64,000 nt of DNA from Rhizobium glycinendophyticum (lineage in GTDB: Bacteria; Pseudomonadota; Alphaproteobacteria; Rhizobiales; Rhizobiaceae), in the NCBI RefSeq assembly GCF_006443685.1, contig NZ_VFYP01000001.1:2604001-2668000 (forward strand), written 5' to 3'. Below the pieces are notes generated by a model that had not been told where the DNA came from, searched no databases, and saw only the letters and a program-made list of their open reading frames with translations. Numbering within the stretch: the first letter of the stretch is position 1; every line of letters begins with the position of its first letter. Of this stretch, positions 61,648-64,000 are shown in pieces. Position numbers and translations under genes: made by a program.

Positions 61648-62123
61648 TCACATCGCGGTATCGGGATCCACCGGCTTGGCCCGGCGCGCGCGAATGGCAA
61701 CCGCGATGAAATTGCGCGACAGCCCGTGATAAAGCGGCTCGCGCGACAGGATGCGCGAGGTGAGATAGCCGATCATCGACACCGCCATGATCGGGATGAT
61801 CGCATGGTGGTTGCCGGTCATCTCCAGGATGATGACGAAGGCGGTCATCGCGCCTGGACCACACCGGCGAAATAACCGGCCAAGCCGAGGACGGCGGCGA
61901 GCGCAATGCTCGTGCCCATCGGCGCGCCGATCGTGCTGCCGGGACCGGCGCCGATCGACAGCGAGGGCGCGAAGATGCCGCCCGGAATGCCGGAGATCAT
62001 CGACAGGAAACTGGCGACGAGCTTTTCCGCGAGAAACTGCAACGGCGTCGCCTCACCGTCGAGTGCGCCATGCGCCTACTCGTAGCTGGTGCCGAAAGTG
62101 GTGCCGCCCGAAACGGCGCCGAT
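61648..62123 (-). pseudogene. ClC chloride channel remnant (C-terminal part)
   Basis: On the minus strand the residues IGAVSGGTTFGTSYE follow immediately after the ATPase stop; then an in-frame TAG, AHGALDGEATPLQFLAEKLV, ISGIPGGIFAPSLSIGAG, LAAVLGLAGYFAGVVQA, a one-base loss (61849 region), then MTAFVIILEMTGNHHAI and SRILSREPLYHGLSRNF. These are the C-terminal helices of a ClC channel. The N-terminal half is missing. So the gene is truncated, with one stop and one frameshift. Confidence 0.8.
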
Positions 62124-64000
62124 TCACGCCGCCTGGTGCCAATGGCCGTAATCGAGCCGTTTGGCGAGGCTGGTGACGGCGACATAGCCACCGACGATGA
62201 CGAGCGTTGCGAGGAACTCACCCCCGCACAGCGGAACGAAGCCGAAGGGGGTGGCGGCGGGGCCGAGATAGGGAATGGCGAGGGTGACGAGCGTAACGGC
62301 CAGCGTCGACCACAGCAGCACTCCGCTCGGGCTGGTCTTGCCAAGCGGCTTTCGGCTGCGCAACACGAGCACGACCAGAAGCTCGGTCATCAGCGAGATC
62401 ACGAACCAGGCCGTCTGGAAACTCTGCTCGCCGGCATGGAAGATTTTCAGGAGAACCGTAAAGGTGATGAGATCGAAAAGCGAACTGATCAGCCCGAAGA
62501 CGATCATGAAGCGCTGGATCTCCGTAATGCTCCAGTGCTGCGGCCGGGCGAGATCCTCCTCATCCACATTGTCGCTCGATATTGCGATCGAGGGGAAATC
62601 GGAGAGGAAATTGTTGAGCAGGATCTGTTTGGCCAGAAGCGGCAGGAAAGGCAGGAGCGGTGCCGCGAGTGCCATGCTGATCATGTTGCCGAAATTGGCG
62701 CTCGTGGTGATGGAGATATATTTGAGCGTGTTGGCAAAGGTGCGTCGCCCCTGCCGGACGCCCGCGATCAGCACGCCGAGATCCTGCCGGAGCAGGATGA
62801 CGTCGGCGCTTTCGCGCGCGACATCGACCGCGCCGTCAACCGATATGCCGACATCGGCCGCATGCAGCGAGGGCGCATCATTGATGCCGTCGCCCATATA
62901 GCCGACGCATTCGCCGAGTTTCTGCAGCGCTCGCACGATGCGCTCCTTCTGCTGCGGATCGATCTCGGCAAAAAGATCGGTGCGCGGCGCCAGATGCCAG
63001 AGCGCGGCATCGTCAAGCCTTGCCAGATCCTCCCCGGTCAGGATCGACGTCGGATCGAGCCCGACACTTTCCGCAACATGGGCTGTCACATAGCGATTGT
63101 CGCCGGAGATCACCTTGACCCGGACGCCGAGTTGAGCGAGCTGGCTGAGGGTATCGCGAGCGTCGCGCTTGGGCGGATCTGAAAACAGCAGCAGGCCGGC
63201 AAAAACCATGCCCTCCTCCGCCTCGCGCTCGTGTCGAGGCTCGGCCGCAACCCGTTTGGTCGCAAGCGCGAGCACACGGAAGCCCTTTGCGCTTTCGGTC
63301 TGAAACATCGTCTCGATCGCGGCCCGGGACGCGGGATCGAGCGGCACCTCCCCCTTATCCGTCGCGATACCGGTGCAGACGTCGACAACATTGGCGAAGG
63401 CGCCCTTCGTCACGAGCAGATGCGAGGCGGGATCGGCTTGCTCTTCGACGACGATCGTCAGTCGCCGCCGCACGAAGTCGTAAGGGATTTCGTCGACCTT
63501 CCGATAGCCGCCGGTCGTCAACCCTGCCGCCTCCCCCGCAGCAACGATCGCTGCATCGAGCGGGTTTTCGATACCGCTTTCGAAGGCCGCATTGAGGAAG
63601 GCGAGTTGCCGCACGACGTCCGACGACACGCCCTGCGGTGACACCGCGCCCGTCATCACGATCTGCCCTTCCGTCAGCGTACCCGTCTTGTCGGTGCAGA
63701 GCACGCTCATGCTTCCAAGGTTTTCGATTGCATCGAGCCGTCTGACGATCACGCCCTGCCTGCTCATGCTGCGAGCGCCGGCCGAAAGCGTGACGGAGAT
63801 AATCGCCGGCAACAATTCGGGGGACAGCCCGACGGCAAGCGCCACGGCAAAAAGCAAGGATTCGATCACCGGCCGGCCGAGCAGCAGGTTGACCGTCAGC
63901 ACGAAGAGCACGATCACCACCATCACCCGGATCAACAGATAGCCGAAGCGGCGGACCCCGCGATTGAAGTCGGTTTCCGCCTCTCTGGTGGAAAGCTGCG
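62124..64000 (-). CDS. mgtA: Mg2+-transporting P-type ATPase (partial, runs off the window)
   Basis: 625 codons of the C-terminal part. The phosphorylation site is DKTGTLTEGQIV; MGDGINDAPSLHAADVGISV is the hinge motif; six membrane helices follow. The frame stays open to 64000 and reads EAETDFNRGVRRFGYLLIRV there, as in MgtA/MgtB. The last residues are GHWHQAA and the stop, followed at once by the ClC remnant. Confidence 0.92.
   Translation of the reverse strand, partial: QLSTREAETDFNRGVRRFGYLLIRVMVVIVLFVLTVNLLLGRPVIESLLFAVALAVGLSPELLPAIISVTLSAGARSMSRQGVIVRRLDAIENLGSMSVLCTDKTGTLTEGQIVMTGAVSPQGVSSDVVRQLAFLNAAFESGIENPLDAAIVAAGEAAGLTTGGYRKVDEIPYDFVRRRLTIVVEEQADPASHLLVTKGAFANVVDVCTGIATDKGEVPLDPASRAAIETMFQTESAKGFRVLALATKRVAAEPRHEREAEEGMVFAGLLLFSDPPKRDARDTLSQLAQLGVRVKVISGDNRYVTAHVAESVGLDPTSILTGEDLARLDDAALWHLAPRTDLFAEIDPQQKERIVRALQKLGECVGYMGDGINDAPSLHAADVGISVDGAVDVARESADVILLRQDLGVLIAGVRQGRRTFANTLKYISITTSANFGNMISMALAAPLLPFLPLLAKQILLNNFLSDFPSIAISSDNVDEEDLARPQHWSITEIQRFMIVFGLISSLFDLITFTVLLKIFHAGEQSFQTAWFVISLMTELLVVLVLRSRKPLGKTSPSGVLLWSTLAVTLVTLAIPYLGPAATPFGFVPLCGGEFLATLVIVGGYVAVTSLAKRLDYGHWHQAA

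Noticed and set aside
1..64000. tRNA or rRNA genes
   Set aside because: No cloverleaf-like or rRNA-like sequence was recognised by eye; a tRNA scan would be decisive.

Overview
This 64 kb window is GC-rich, gene-dense chromosomal sequence from an alphaproteobacterium, most likely a member of the Rhizobiaceae (Rhizobium, Agrobacterium or Sinorhizobium type). The placement rests on protein content: a long LeuA, a carboxyspermidine decarboxylase/dehydrogenase pair, DUF992 and DUF1059 proteins, a rhizavidin-like avidin, sigma-EcfG-like promoters (GGAAC-N16-xxTT) and rhizobial intergenic palindromes. I found no rRNA, tRNA or CRISPR array.

Layout. 0-10.9 kb: a truncated chemoreceptor, an ABC exporter, trmL, an unusual protein with a GHSRG motif, an orphan flagellin-like gene, hemF, small hypothetical genes, and a leftward operon DUF1285 - CoA Nudix hydrolase - cca. 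11.0-17.8 kb: a tightly packed rightward operon moxR - DUF58 - BatA/DUF4159 - VWA/GATase-like membrane protein. 17.8-22.6 kb: a probable general-stress cluster (single-domain response regulator, Crp-type regulator, zinc alcohol dehydrogenase, small membrane proteins, acetyltransferases) carrying several EcfG-like promoters and a pair of tandem-decamer sites. 22.8-32.8 kb: glutathionyl-hydroquinone reductase, Nudix hydrolase, phosphoesterase, alpha/beta hydrolase with leuA, a BrnT/BrnA module, a benzoate-type transporter, and the carboxyspermidine genes.

33.0-35.4 kb is a small accessory island: an AlbA_2-domain protein of lower GC plus a Phd/VapC module. 35.5-49.5 kb is mostly core: a CHASE4-GGDEF-EAL protein, an acyltransferase, a DMT exporter divergent from a MocR regulator, a ClpP-type protease, a tandem HD-GYP protein, the avidin homologue, an Lrp regulator divergent from a saccharopine dehydrogenase-like gene, and a membrane EAL protein. 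49.5-51.9 kb is a repeat-rich stretch without convincing genes, followed by a stand-alone TIR-domain protein whose start codon is unclear.

52-64 kb: a dimethylglycine dehydrogenase-like flavoprotein, a pyridoxamine-phosphate-oxidase-fold stress protein, DUF992, a MITE-like palindrome, a second ABC exporter, an HTH regulator divergent from an SDR protein, selO, a decayed ClC channel remnant, and an Mg2+-type P-type ATPase running off the right edge. The items most worth following are the avidin homologue with a changed biotin pocket, the tandem-decamer sites inside the stress cluster, the TIR protein beside the repeat block, and the ClC remnant joined directly to the ATPase stop codon.
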